From Mesorhizobium sp. J428 (lineage in GTDB: Bacteria > Pseudomonadota > Alphaproteobacteria > Rhizobiales > Rhizobiaceae), in NCBI RefSeq assembly GCF_024699925.1, contig NZ_JAJOMX010000001.1, positions 806,001-870,000 on the forward strand: a DNA stretch of 64,000 bases, in the 5' to 3' direction. Under the pieces are notes generated by a model that had not been told where the DNA came from, did no database searches, and saw only the letters and a list, made by a program, of their open reading frames with translations. The position numbers were made by a program, and so were the translations under genes. Shown one piece after another: positions 1-7,595 of the stretch (position 1 is the stretch's first letter; each line of letters opens with the position of its first letter).

Positions 1-184
1 AGACGAAACAGCCGGGCGCAGCCGGCACATGTGGATGACCACGGATGGCCCGGAGTTTGCTCCGGGCAGCGGGACCGCCGCCAAGCTGATACCCGCCCGA
101 CAGCCAGATCACATACCTGTCGCACCCGCTGCCCACGGAAGACCGTGAGCCAGACGAGCGTGACCGATTCCTGGACACCCTTAA
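1..184. other. unassigned left edge
   Basis: No complete gene is visible. One plus-strand frame stays open from the window edge to about base 139 and could be the 3' end of an upstream gene, but I recognise no family in it. A hairpin with 8-bp arms (GCCCGGAG / CTCCGGGC, 48-67) lies inside it without a following T-tract, so it is not a clear terminator. Confidence 0.3.
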
Positions 185-996
185 ATGCCCGTTGAAAGCG
201 AATTCACACCTGTTTCATCGACACACCCGCCGGCGCCTTATATCGGCGGCAAACGCAGGCTCGCGGCCGAGCTGGTGCGCCGCATCGCGGCGGTGCCCCA
301 TCGGACGTACGCGGAGCCGTTCGTCGGAATGGGAGGCGTCTTCTTCCGCCGCGATCGCAGGCCGCCGGCCGAGGTGATCAATGACCGCAACGGCGAAGTG
401 GCAAACCTTTTCCGAATCCTGCAGCGCCACTATCCGCAATTCATCGAGACTCTGCGCTTCCAGATCTCCGGGCGGAAGGAATTCGAGCGGCTGAAGGCCT
501 CGGACCCGTCCACGCTGACCGATCTCGAGCGCGCCGGCCGATTCCTCTATCTCCAGCGGACAGCCTTTGGCGGCAAGGTGGCCGGGCAGAATTTCGGCGT
601 CGATCCTTATGCCGGCGGCGGCTTCAACCTCACCCGGCTGGTACGGTACTCGAGGGCGTTCACGAGCGGCTCGCCGGCGTCGTGATCGAGTGCCTGGACT
701 GGCAGGGGTTCATCCGCCGCTATGATCGGCCTGGCACGCTCTTCTACCTAGATCCGCCCTATTGGGGCTCGGAGGGCGACTATGGGAAGACGCTTTTCGA
801 CCGGTCGCAGTTCGCGCTCCTGGCCGAGGTGCTGCGCGGGATCAAGGGGCGGTTCATCCTGTCGATCAACGACCGGCCGGAGGTGCGGGAGGTATTCGCG
901 GGCTTCGAGGCCGACGGCGCGGAACTGCTTTACTCGGTGTCGGAAGGCAAGCCGGTCGAGGCGAAGGAACTGATCATCAGCGGGCCTGCGCAATGA
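185..996 (+). pseudogene. dam: D12-class DNA adenine methylase (Dam-like), frameshifted
   Basis: This encodes a D12-family N6-adenine DNA methyltransferase, which transfers a methyl group from SAM to adenine in a short target. The N-terminal part (from ATG 185) has the SAM-binding motif I region (PYIGGKRRL, then AEPFVGMGG) and the catalytic DPPY motif lies in the second part (FYLDPPYWGS). The two parts are in different frames. The reading NLTRLV must continue as VLEGVHERLAGVVIECLDW in the next frame, so about one base is missing near 642-650 (GTACGG where GTACCGG would restore the frame). Total length 812 nt equals 2 modulo 3. Restored, the protein would be about 270 residues, normal for the family. 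No restriction endonuclease is adjacent, so this looks like an orphan phage-type methylase. The stop overlaps the next gene (ATGA). Confidence 0.85.
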
Positions 997-1346
997 GTGG
1001 ACATCAGCAGACCCAGCCGGGCGTCAGCGCCTTGACGCTCCTCGGCCGGCGCTCCATTTCTGTGCCCATGTCCTCAACCCGGCTGGAAACCATAGGCGAT
1101 CTCGTCGATGGCGGCTACTCGCTGCACTACCTGTGCTGGTGCGGCCGACACGGCTGGCTGGACCTTGAGGGTATCGCCGAGGGCTTTGGCCGCGATATCC
1201 GCTACCTGCACGACAACCTAACGCGCCGTCTGTCGTGCGTAGCCTGCAAGCGGAAGGGCCAGATCACGTATCGGCTACACGGACCATTGACGGATGGAAC
1301 GCCCGTCAGCCGGGAGCGGCCTCGGATGCTCTATGGGGCGGGCTGA
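993..1346 (+). CDS. small Cys-rich hypothetical protein next to the methylase
   Basis: This is a 117-residue protein starting at the ATG that overlaps the methylase stop (ATGA), so the two are probably translationally coupled. I do not recognise a named family. The middle carries CWCGRHG and, about 40 residues later, LSCVACKRKGQ. These two Cys pairs resemble a small zinc-binding module. Proteins of this size and kind occur beside orphan methylases in rhizobial prophages, which is inference from context only. No signal peptide or membrane segment is seen. Confidence 0.55.
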   Translation: MSGHQQTQPGVSALTLLGRRSISVPMSSTRLETIGDLVDGGYSLHYLCWCGRHGWLDLEGIAEGFGRDIRYLHDNLTRRLSCVACKRKGQITYRLHGPLTDGTPVSRERPRMLYGAG

Positions 1347-1700
1347 GCCGTTTCGCTCGTGGTGCCATTTGAACTTGCGCACCGCGCCATTTGATTTTGC
1401 GCGCTACAAGACGGCGTTTACTTGGACCGGTTCTGACGGTCGGCCTGTTCTCACAGGCTGGCTTTGCGGAAACGATGCCGCATTCCGATGCCGCTGCGAG
1501 GCCAGCAGTCCGGCTTTGGGCAGATCGTCTCCGGGCTCGTCAATGGCGCGCTGGGGCTGAAAGAAGACGTGCCGGCCGAGATGGCCGAGCCGTCAGCTTA
1601 CAGGCGGACCTGAGTGGGTGATGCATCTCTGCGGGAAACACCGGGATGCATTTCCGTTCCAATGGATCTTGCTTCGAACAGGCCGACTAGAATGGGGCCG
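1347..1700. other. gene-poor remnant region
   Basis: No gene of convincing length is seen. Short open frames exist, for example a 41-residue plus-strand frame at 1488-1613 with no recognisable family and no clear ribosome site. The region starts with two near-identical 17-bp direct repeats (listed separately). It looks like decayed mobile DNA between the phage-type genes and the glycerol operon. Confidence 0.4.
1364..1402. repeat. two 17-bp direct repeats, period 22 bp
   Basis: GCCATTTGAACTTGCGC (1364-1380) is repeated as GCCATTTGATTTTGCGC (1386-1402), matching 15 of 17 bases. Closely spaced direct repeats of this type are found at the ends of IS21-family elements, so this could be a leftover IS end. 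No istA or istB gene is present in the window. The IS link is inference. Confidence 0.5.
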
Positions 1701-1862
1701 TTAGCGGGTAGTCCGCTTTTGGGCATTGAGAACCCAATAGCCCTTGAGCAATTGCCGGATCACAACGGCGATGTACGCAAAGATACACATTTCTCCCAGT
1801 GGCCAATATGCCAATGAAGACATAGCGACTGCGCCCGTTATGGGGAAGGCGGATCCGGGCAT
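1701..1862 (-). CDS. small putative membrane protein (53 aa)
   Basis: ATG at 1862 is preceded by AGGA about 9 nt upstream, and the frame ends at TAA 1701. The 53-residue product has one likely hydrophobic segment (CIFAYIAVVIRQLL) flanked by WPLGEM and a basic tail (KRTTR). It begins 11 bp after the stop of the preceding small minus-strand gene, so the two may form a unit. I recognise no family. Composition looks protein-like and supports a real gene, but the length makes this tentative. Confidence 0.4.
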   Translation of the reverse strand: MPGSAFPITGAVAMSSLAYWPLGEMCIFAYIAVVIRQLLKGYWVLNAQKRTTR

Positions 1863-1873
1863 CCGAGTTGATC

Positions 1874-2157
1874 CTAGCGACCCGGCTTTGGCGCGGCGAA
1901 ATAAGTTACCACCAATGTCAGGACGGTTGGGCTCCCGGCAACGACGCCGGCCGTGCGGTACCGGCCGTGCAGAGGGCGACCGTACCTGCCCAGCCGACCG
2001 ACGAAAACTCTTCGGTGAAAGTAGCTATCCACGATAAAGTCTGGCGACGATGAAATTGCCGCATCTGTCCGCGAAACCAGAGCTGGATCATGGTCGCCGA
2101 GATTGCCGCTAGTGTCGAGCCGGCTGCCAGAATCAAAGAGTGTCGGGGCGAAACCAT
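1874..2157 (-). pseudogene. small two-helix membrane protein, apparently frameshifted
   Basis: From ATG 2157 the frame gives a hydrophobic stretch (SLILAAGSTLAAISATMIQLW is read as helix 1, the final W being approximate), a basic segment and then SSVGWAGTVALCTAG. In the adjacent frame the reading continues as VVAGSPTVLTLVVTYF and ends AAPKPGR-stop at 1874, which reads like a natural second membrane helix. Total length 284 nt equals 2 modulo 3, so one missing base near 1950-1975 would give a 94-residue protein. The family is not recognised. The start lies just beyond the glpV hairpin and has no good ribosome site, so the exact start is uncertain. Confidence 0.35.
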
Positions 2158-2164
2158 CGCGAAA

Positions 2165-2187
2165 GGGAGGCGGCCAAGCCGCCTCCC
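2165..2187 (-). terminator. terminator hairpin after glpV
   Basis: A perfect 10-bp inverted repeat (GGGAGGCGGC / GCCGCCTCCC) with a 3-nt loop starts 14 bp after the glpV stop. On the minus strand it is followed by TTTCG, a short T-run. This fits an intrinsic terminator for the glycerol operon. Confidence 0.7.
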
Positions 2188-2200
2188 TCGCAAGTTCGAC

Positions 2201-3925
2201 TTACTTCTGCCAGCTCTTGACCAATTCGTCGTAGCTGACGGTCTGTCCCTGGTCCTTCTCGTTCTCGATCTTGAGCTGCGGCGCGAGGTTGCCCTTCTTG
2301 ACTGCGTCCGCGTTCCAGTAGGCGAGATCGTGCTCTTCGGCGAGCTTCGGGCCGATATCGCCCTGGACGCCTGCACGCTCGAGACGCGCCAGCACCGCTT
2401 CCTGTTCGGCGCAGAGCGAGTCCATCGCTTCCTGTGCCGTCTTTGCGCCAGACGACGCATCGCCGATCGCCTGCCACCAGAGCTGAGCCAGCTTCGGATA
2501 GTCAGGAACGTTCGTGCCCGTCGGCGACCACTGCACGCGGGCCGGCGAGCGATAGAACTCGATCAGGCCGCCGAGCTTCGGAGCGCGATCCGTGAAGCTC
2601 TTGTGCTGGATCGTGCTCTCGCGGATCAAGGTCAGGCCGACATGGCTCTTCTTGACGTCCACCGTCTTGGAAACCACGAACTGCGCGTAGAGCCATGCGG
2701 CCTTGGCGCGATCGTCGGGCGTCGACTTAAGCAGCGTCCAGGACCCGACGTCTTGATAGCCGAGCTTCATGCCGTCCTTCCAGTAGACGCCGTGCGGCGA
2801 CGGAGCGAAACGCCATTTCGGCGTGCCATCCGCGTTCACCACCGGCAGGCCCTCCTTCACGAAGTCCGCCGTGAAGGCTGTGTAGGTGAACATCTGCTGC
2901 GCAATCATGCCCTGCGACGGAACCGGACCGGATTCGCCAAACGTCATGCCCTGCGCCTCCGGCGGAGCATAGGCCTTCATCCAGTCCAGATACTTCTGGA
3001 TGGAGTAGACGGATGCCGGGCCGTTGGTGTCACCGCCGCGCGCGACGCAGGAGCCGACAGGACGCGAGTTCTCGTCGACCTTGATGCCCCATTCGTCGAC
3101 CGGGAGACCGTTTGGCAGGCCCTTATCGCCGTTGCCGGCCATTGACAGCCACGCATCGGTGAAGCGCCAGCCGAGCGACGGATCCTTTTTGCCGTAGTCC
3201 ATGTGGCCGAAGACCTTCTTGCCGTCGATCTCGCGGCCGGTGAAGAACTCGGCGATGTCCTCATAAGCCGACCAATTGACCGGAACACCGAGATCGTAGC
3301 CGCACTTGGCCTTGAAGTCGGCCTTGTTCTTCTCGTCGTTGAACCAGTCATAGCGGAACCAGTAGAGGTTCGCGAACTGCTGGTCGGGCAGTTGATAGAG
3401 ATTTCCGTCCGGCGCGGTGGTGAACTTCGTGCCGATGAAGTCGGCGATATCGAGGTTTGGATTGGTGACGTCCTTGCCGGCGTTGGCCATCCAATCGGTC
3501 AGGTTGCGGGCCTGCTGGTAGCGCCAATGGGTGCCAATCAGATCGGAATCGTTGACGTAGGCATCATAGACGTTCTCACCCGACTGCATCTGCGTCTGCA
3601 GTTTTTCGACGACGTCACCCTCACCGATCAGATCATGGGTAATCTTGATGCCGGTGATGTCGCTGAATGCCTTGGCAAGCGTCTTCGACTCATATTCGTG
3701 GGTCGTGATGGTTTCCGAAACGACCTTGATGTCCATGCCTACGAAGGGCTTCGCAGCATCGATGAACCACTGCATTTCGGCTTCCTGCGCAGCGCGGTCG
3801 AGCGTCGACATGTCGCCGATCTCCGCATCGAGGAAGGCTTTCGCTTCGTCCATTCCGGCTTGGGCGTTGCCTGCTGCCAGGAGCAGGACAAGCACCGAGG
3901 TAGATGTTACAAGCTGCCGTCGCAT
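2201..3925 (-). CDS. glpV: glycerol ABC transporter, substrate-binding protein
   Basis: This is the 574-residue periplasmic solute-binding protein of the rhizobial glycerol importer (glpSTPQUV type, as described for Rhizobium leguminosarum). It starts with a Sec signal peptide (basic MRRQ, hydrophobic LVLLLAAG, cleavage near NAQA-G). The body is a large family-1 binding protein, longer than the usual 400-450 residues, which is typical of this glycerol subfamily. ATG 3925 has a strong AGGGAGGAA ribosome site. It is the last gene of the operon, 77 bp after glpU, and is followed by the hairpin terminator at 2165-2187. The assignment rests mainly on the neighbours: two ATPases, two permeases, a DUF2160 protein and glpD. 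Confidence 0.9.
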   Translation of the reverse strand: MRRQLVTSTSVLVLLLAAGNAQAGMDEAKAFLDAEIGDMSTLDRAAQEAEMQWFIDAAKPFVGMDIKVVSETITTHEYESKTLAKAFSDITGIKITHDLIGEGDVVEKLQTQMQSGENVYDAYVNDSDLIGTHWRYQQARNLTDWMANAGKDVTNPNLDIADFIGTKFTTAPDGNLYQLPDQQFANLYWFRYDWFNDEKNKADFKAKCGYDLGVPVNWSAYEDIAEFFTGREIDGKKVFGHMDYGKKDPSLGWRFTDAWLSMAGNGDKGLPNGLPVDEWGIKVDENSRPVGSCVARGGDTNGPASVYSIQKYLDWMKAYAPPEAQGMTFGESGPVPSQGMIAQQMFTYTAFTADFVKEGLPVVNADGTPKWRFAPSPHGVYWKDGMKLGYQDVGSWTLLKSTPDDRAKAAWLYAQFVVSKTVDVKKSHVGLTLIRESTIQHKSFTDRAPKLGGLIEFYRSPARVQWSPTGTNVPDYPKLAQLWWQAIGDASSGAKTAQEAMDSLCAEQEAVLARLERAGVQGDIGPKLAEEHDLAYWNADAVKKGNLAPQLKIENEKDQGQTVSYDELVKSWQK

Positions 3926-3961
3926 GAGTTTCCTCCCTTATGAGTGTTTACGACTGTGATC

Positions 3962-3989
3962 GGAGCGGTCGCCGGCATGCGGCCGCTCC
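3962..3989. repeat. intergenic hairpin between glpU and glpV
   Basis: The arms GGAGCGG / CCGCTCC (7 bp) enclose a GC-rich loop. In the operon direction (minus) no T-run follows. In the plus direction GTTTTT follows shortly after. It may stabilise a processed mRNA end upstream of the abundant binding protein, which is inference. Confidence 0.35.
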
Positions 3990-4002
3990 ACCGTTTTTCC
4001 CT

Positions 4003-4407
4003 CTAGACGTAGCGGAATACGCCAACCGCGTAGACCAACGAGAGAGCGAGAGCCCACCATAGGTTCGGCCCGACGAGGCCGAGCCATGCGAGGTGGATGA
4101 AGGCGCTGCCGAGCAGCGATAGAAAGAGACGATCCCCCCGGGTCGTTTCGAAACGCAGGACCCCGACGCGTGGATTGCCGCCGGGCGAGGCGTATTCCCA
4201 GACCGCCATCAGCGAGAGCAGAAGGAAGATCGTCAGGAAGAACAGGGCGGTGGGGAACGTCCAAGCCATCCACCCTGCCCCCAGCGACCCGAACCAGTCG
4301 CGCGTGCCGTCCTTGACGGGCACGAGGGTGGTCAGCCCGAACACGGCCGCCGCGTAGACGGCAAGCACGATGGCGAGGGGGATCTGCCAGTGGCGGGTGG
4401 CGGTCAT
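4003..4407 (-). CDS. glpU: DUF2160 membrane protein of the glycerol importer
   Basis: This is a 134-residue integral membrane protein with about four hydrophobic segments (for example LAIVLAVYAAAVFGL, then ALFFLTIFLLLSLMAVW and SAFIHLAWLGLVG). DUF2160 proteins occur almost only in glycerol ABC operons and are called GlpU there. Their role is not well defined, perhaps assembly or a channel accessory. ATG 4407 overlaps the stop of the preceding small gene (ATGA), which indicates translational coupling. Confidence 0.85.
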   Translation of the reverse strand: MTATRHWQIPLAIVLAVYAAAVFGLTTLVPVKDGTRDWFGSLGAGWMAWTFPTALFFLTIFLLLSLMAVWEYASPGGNPRVGVLRFETTRGDRLFLSLLGSAFIHLAWLGLVGPNLWWALALSLVYAVGVFRYV

Positions 4408-4752
4408 GTGCTTTCTCCCGCAGTTCGCTCACCCTTGGAGGACGGCTCCAGCGTTGCGGCAGCCAACACCGAGCAGACGCCAGCGAGATGGGCATAACGC
4501 ATGCCAAGGCGTCCCGAGAGCTGACAGAGACTCGGCATCGACGACTTCGGATCGCAGGTCGGCAAGATCGTCTTCCACGTCGGAGAGGACGACATTAGGC
4601 TTGTCGACCAGGAACATGTCGGCAGGAAACACCGACCAATAGGTCGGCTGGTCGATCTCCACCGAGTCGATTCCTGATGCCGATATCTTGTCGAAGATAC
4701 CTATGGCGAGCTGGCGCACTTCCTCGATCATGATCGCCTGTCGACCGCTCAT
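4404..4752 (-). pseudogene. small conserved gene between glpQ and glpU, frameshifted
   Basis: The 5' part starts at ATG 4752, overlapping the glpQ stop (ATGA), and reads MSGRQAIMIEEVRQLAIGIF through IDSVEIDQPTYWSVFPADMF to LGTPWHAL. The natural 3' part lies in another frame (AHLAGVCSVLAAATLEPSS) and its TGA overlaps the glpU ATG. Both ends being coupled to their neighbours shows this was one gene of about 116 codons. Length 349 nt equals 1 modulo 3, so there is an insertion or a 2-base loss near 4490-4505. Without the shift the product ends early at 4429. The family is a small soluble protein of unknown function. Its place between permease and DUF2160 genes suggests a role tied to the importer. 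Confidence 0.6.
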
Positions 4753-5660
4753 CACACCCTCCCCAGGGCAAAGCCCTTGGCGATGTAGTTGCGAACGAAC
4801 CAGATCACGAGCGCACCCGGAATGATGGTGAGCACGCCGGCCGCCGCCAACACACCCCAGTCGAGGCCCGATGCGGACACCGTGCGGGTCATCGTCGCCG
4901 CAATGGGCTTGGCGTCGGTGGTCGTAAGCGTGCGCGCGATCAACAGCTCCACCCACGAGAACATGAAGCAGAAAAAGGCGGCGACGCCGATGCCGCTCGC
5001 CACCAGCGGCATGAAGATTTTCACGAAGAAGCGCGGGAACGAATATCCGTCGATGTAGGCGGTCTCGTCGATTTCCTTCGGGACGCCGGACATGAAGCCT
5101 TCGAGGATCCACACCGCCAGCGGCACGTTGAACAGGCAATGCGCCAGCGCCACCGCGATATGCGTGTCGATCAGCCCGAATGCCGAGTAGAGCTGGAAGA
5201 ACGGCAGGGCGAACACCGCCGGCGGCGCCATCCGGTTTGTCAGCAACCAGAAGAACAGGTGCTTGTCGCCGAGGAACCGGTAGCGCGAGAAGGCGTAGGC
5301 AGCGGGCAGCGCGACGGAGATCGAGATCACCGTGTTCAGCACCACGTAAGTGATCGAGTTGATGTAGCCATTATACCAGGACGGGTCGGTGAAGATCACC
5401 ATGTAGTTCCGGAGCGTCGGGTTCTGCGGCCACAGCGAGAAGGTGCCAACGATCTCCGTGTTGGTCTTGAAGCTCATGTTCACGAGCCAGTAGATCGGCA
5501 GCATCAGGAAGATGATGTAGAGCGTTGGCACCAGCCACCAGAACGGCACGGTATCCCCTCGCCTGCGCATGGCGCGGGCGACCGAATCCTGGCCGGCACC
5601 GGCCGGCGCGTTTGCTACGGCCATGTCGCGCGCGGCCGCGCTGGTCTGCGGCTCAGCCAT
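4752..5660 (-). CDS. glpQ: glycerol ABC transporter permease
   Basis: This is a 302-residue inner-membrane permease of the MalG type with about six helices. The family EAA loop is visible as YIDGYSFPRFFVKIFMPLV. A variable N-terminal tail (AEPQTSAAARDMAV and so on) precedes the first helix (FWWLVPTLYIIFLMLPIYW). I chose ATG 5660, which overlaps the glpP stop by 8 nt and has GGAG upstream. ATG 5678 is also possible and would add six residues. It pairs with GlpP to form the glycerol channel driven by GlpS/GlpT. Confidence 0.85.
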   Translation of the reverse strand: MAEPQTSAAARDMAVANAPAGAGQDSVARAMRRRGDTVPFWWLVPTLYIIFLMLPIYWLVNMSFKTNTEIVGTFSLWPQNPTLRNYMVIFTDPSWYNGYINSITYVVLNTVISISVALPAAYAFSRYRFLGDKHLFFWLLTNRMAPPAVFALPFFQLYSAFGLIDTHIAVALAHCLFNVPLAVWILEGFMSGVPKEIDETAYIDGYSFPRFFVKIFMPLVASGIGVAAFFCFMFSWVELLIARTLTTTDAKPIAATMTRTVSASGLDWGVLAAAGVLTIIPGALVIWFVRNYIAKGFALGRV

Positions 5661-6528
5661 CGTTCCGCTCCGCGCCATAGTTGGTCATGACGGTGTAGAA
5701 CACCCAGGACAGCAGCAGCACGATCAGGAAGTAGATGATCGACATCGCCGCCGCCGGGCCGAGGTCGAACTGGCCGACTGCCATCTTCACGAGGTCGATC
5801 GACAGGAACGTCGTCGAATTGCCCGGCCCGCCGCCGGTTACGACGAATGGTTCCGTATAGATCATAAAGCTGTCCATGAACCTCAGCAGCACCGCGATCA
5901 GCAGCACGCGGTTCATCTTCGGCAGCTGGATGTAGCGGAAGATCGCCCAGCGCGATGCGCCGTCAATCTTGGCGGCCTGGTAGTAGGCGTCGGGGATCGA
6001 GACGAGGCCGGCATAGCAGAGCAGCACGACGAGGCTCGTCCAGTGCCAGACATCCATGATGATGACGGTGAACCACGCATCGAAGGAATCGTTGACGTAG
6101 TTGTAGTCCCACCCGAGCCCGTTCAGCACGTAGCCCAGCAGGCCGATGTCGACGCGGCCGAACACCTGCCAGATGGTGCCGACGACGTTCCAGGGGATGA
6201 GCAGGGGCAATGCCATCAGCACCAGGCACACCGGCACACCCCAGCCTGAGCGCGGCATGTTGAGCGCGATAAAAATGCCGAGCGGGATTTCGATGGCGAG
6301 AATGACGCCCGAGAAGATCAGGTTGCGCCCCATCGCTTCCCAGAAGCGGTCGGACGTCAGCATGTCCTCGAACCATTCGGTGCCGGCCCAGAAGAAGACG
6401 TTGTTGCCGAACGTGTCCTGCACCGAATAATTGACCACGGTCATCAGCGGGATCACCGCCGAGAACGCCACCAGCAGCAGCACCGGCGCGACCATGAACC
6501 AGGCTCTGTTGTTCCAGGTTTTATCCAT
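5653..6528 (-). CDS. glpP: glycerol ABC transporter permease
   Basis: This is a 291-residue MalF-type permease with six predicted helices, beginning WFMVAPVLLLVAFSAVIPLM. The EAA motif is seen in YYQAAKIDGASRWAIFRYIQ. The segment EPFVVTGGGPGNST is the common periplasmic-side signature of sugar/glycerol permeases. It starts 2 bp after glpT and overlaps glpQ, so the operon is tightly packed. Confidence 0.85.
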   Translation of the reverse strand: MDKTWNNRAWFMVAPVLLLVAFSAVIPLMTVVNYSVQDTFGNNVFFWAGTEWFEDMLTSDRFWEAMGRNLIFSGVILAIEIPLGIFIALNMPRSGWGVPVCLVLMALPLLIPWNVVGTIWQVFGRVDIGLLGYVLNGLGWDYNYVNDSFDAWFTVIIMDVWHWTSLVVLLCYAGLVSIPDAYYQAAKIDGASRWAIFRYIQLPKMNRVLLIAVLLRFMDSFMIYTEPFVVTGGGPGNSTTFLSIDLVKMAVGQFDLGPAAAMSIIYFLIVLLLSWVFYTVMTNYGAERNDG

Positions 6529-6530
6529 GG

Positions 6531-7595
6531 TCAGACCTCCATCCGCCAGGAATCGGCGTAGAGATTGATGCCGGCCGGGTCGAACGTCACCCTTGGCTCC
6601 GCTGGCACGCTCTCGTCTTCGCCGAGAATGGCGACGAGGTCTTTCCCTTCGAATGTCGTGCGCACGATCTTGTGGCGCCCGATATCCTCGACCTTGGTGA
6701 CGGAGACCGGCATGCCGGTCGACCCGAGCCGCACGAATTCCGGCCTGATGCCGAGTTCGATATTGCCTTGCGGTTGCGACTTCGGCACGGACGGCAGCTC
6801 GATGCGCTGGGCGCCGATCCGCGCGCCATTGCCTTCGATCGCCGCCGGCAGGACATTCATGCCCGGCGAGCCGATGAAATAGCCGACGAAGGTGTGCTTC
6901 GGCCGGTTGAACAGCTCGGCCGGCGTGCCGATCTGCACGATCCCGCCGTCATACATCACGACAACCTGGTCGGCGAAAGTCAGCGCCTCCGTCTGGTCGT
7001 GCGTGACATAGACCATGGTGTAGCCAAAGCGGTGGTGCAGCTGTTTCAACTGTGAGCGCAGCACCCACTTCATGTGCGGGTCGATCACCGTCAGCGGCTC
7101 GTCGAAAAGGATCGCGTTGACGTCCGAGCGCACCAGCCCGCGGCCAAGCGAGATCTTCTGCTTCTGGTCGGCGGTGAGGCCCCTCGCCTTGCGCTTCGAC
7201 CATTTCTCCAGGTCGATCATGGCGATGATCTCGCGCACCTTGCGGTTGACATCGGCCTCGGGCACACCGCGATTTCGTAATGGAAACGCCAGGTTGTCAT
7301 AAACCGTCATCGTGTCGTAGATCACCGGGAACTGGAACACCTGCGCAATGTTGCGCTCCTGCGTCGACAGGTTCGTCACGTCGCGGCCGTCGAACTTCAG
7401 CGCCCCATGCGATGGGTTGAGCAGTCCGGAGATGATGTTGAGCAGCGTGGTCTTGCCGCAGCCGGACGGACCCAGCAGCGCATAGGCGCCGCCGTCTTCG
7501 AAGGTGTGATGCACCTCGCGCAGCGCGTAGTCCTTCTCGGACTTCGGGTTCGCGCCGTAGGCGTGGCGGATGTGGTCGAGTTCGATCCGTGCCAT
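6531..7595 (-). CDS. glpT: glycerol ABC transporter ATPase with degenerate signature motif
   Basis: This is a 354-residue MalK-like ATPase with a C-terminal regulatory OB/TOBE domain (about residues 240-354). Walker A is canonical (GPSGCGKTT), the Walker B region is AILFDEPLTVIDPH and the switch His is present (YVTHDQTEA). The ABC signature, normally LSGGQ, reads LTADQKQKISLGRG, so it is degenerate. Its partner GlpS keeps LSGGQ but lacks the switch His. Walker B DEPLTVID also lacks the usual SNLD/SALD D-loop wording. It directly abuts glpS (7595/7596). Confidence 0.88.
   Translation of the reverse strand: MARIELDHIRHAYGANPKSEKDYALREVHHTFEDGGAYALLGPSGCGKTTLLNIISGLLNPSHGALKFDGRDVTNLSTQERNIAQVFQFPVIYDTMTVYDNLAFPLRNRGVPEADVNRKVREIIAMIDLEKWSKRKARGLTADQKQKISLGRGLVRSDVNAILFDEPLTVIDPHMKWVLRSQLKQLHHRFGYTMVYVTHDQTEALTFADQVVVMYDGGIVQIGTPAELFNRPKHTFVGYFIGSPGMNVLPAAIEGNGARIGAQRIELPSVPKSQPQGNIELGIRPEFVRLGSTGMPVSVTKVEDIGRHKIVRTTFEGKDLVAILGEDESVPAEPRVTFDPAGINLYADSWRMEV

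Noticed and set aside
1364..1402. Complete IS21-type insertion sequence
   Set aside because: Only one possible end is present; no transposase genes or second end are seen.
1488..1613. 41-codon plus-strand open frame
   Set aside because: Too short, no recognised family and no clear ribosome site.
2090..3145. 351-codon plus-strand open frame
   Set aside because: Antisense shadow of glpV, which has signal peptide, ribosome site and terminator on the minus strand.
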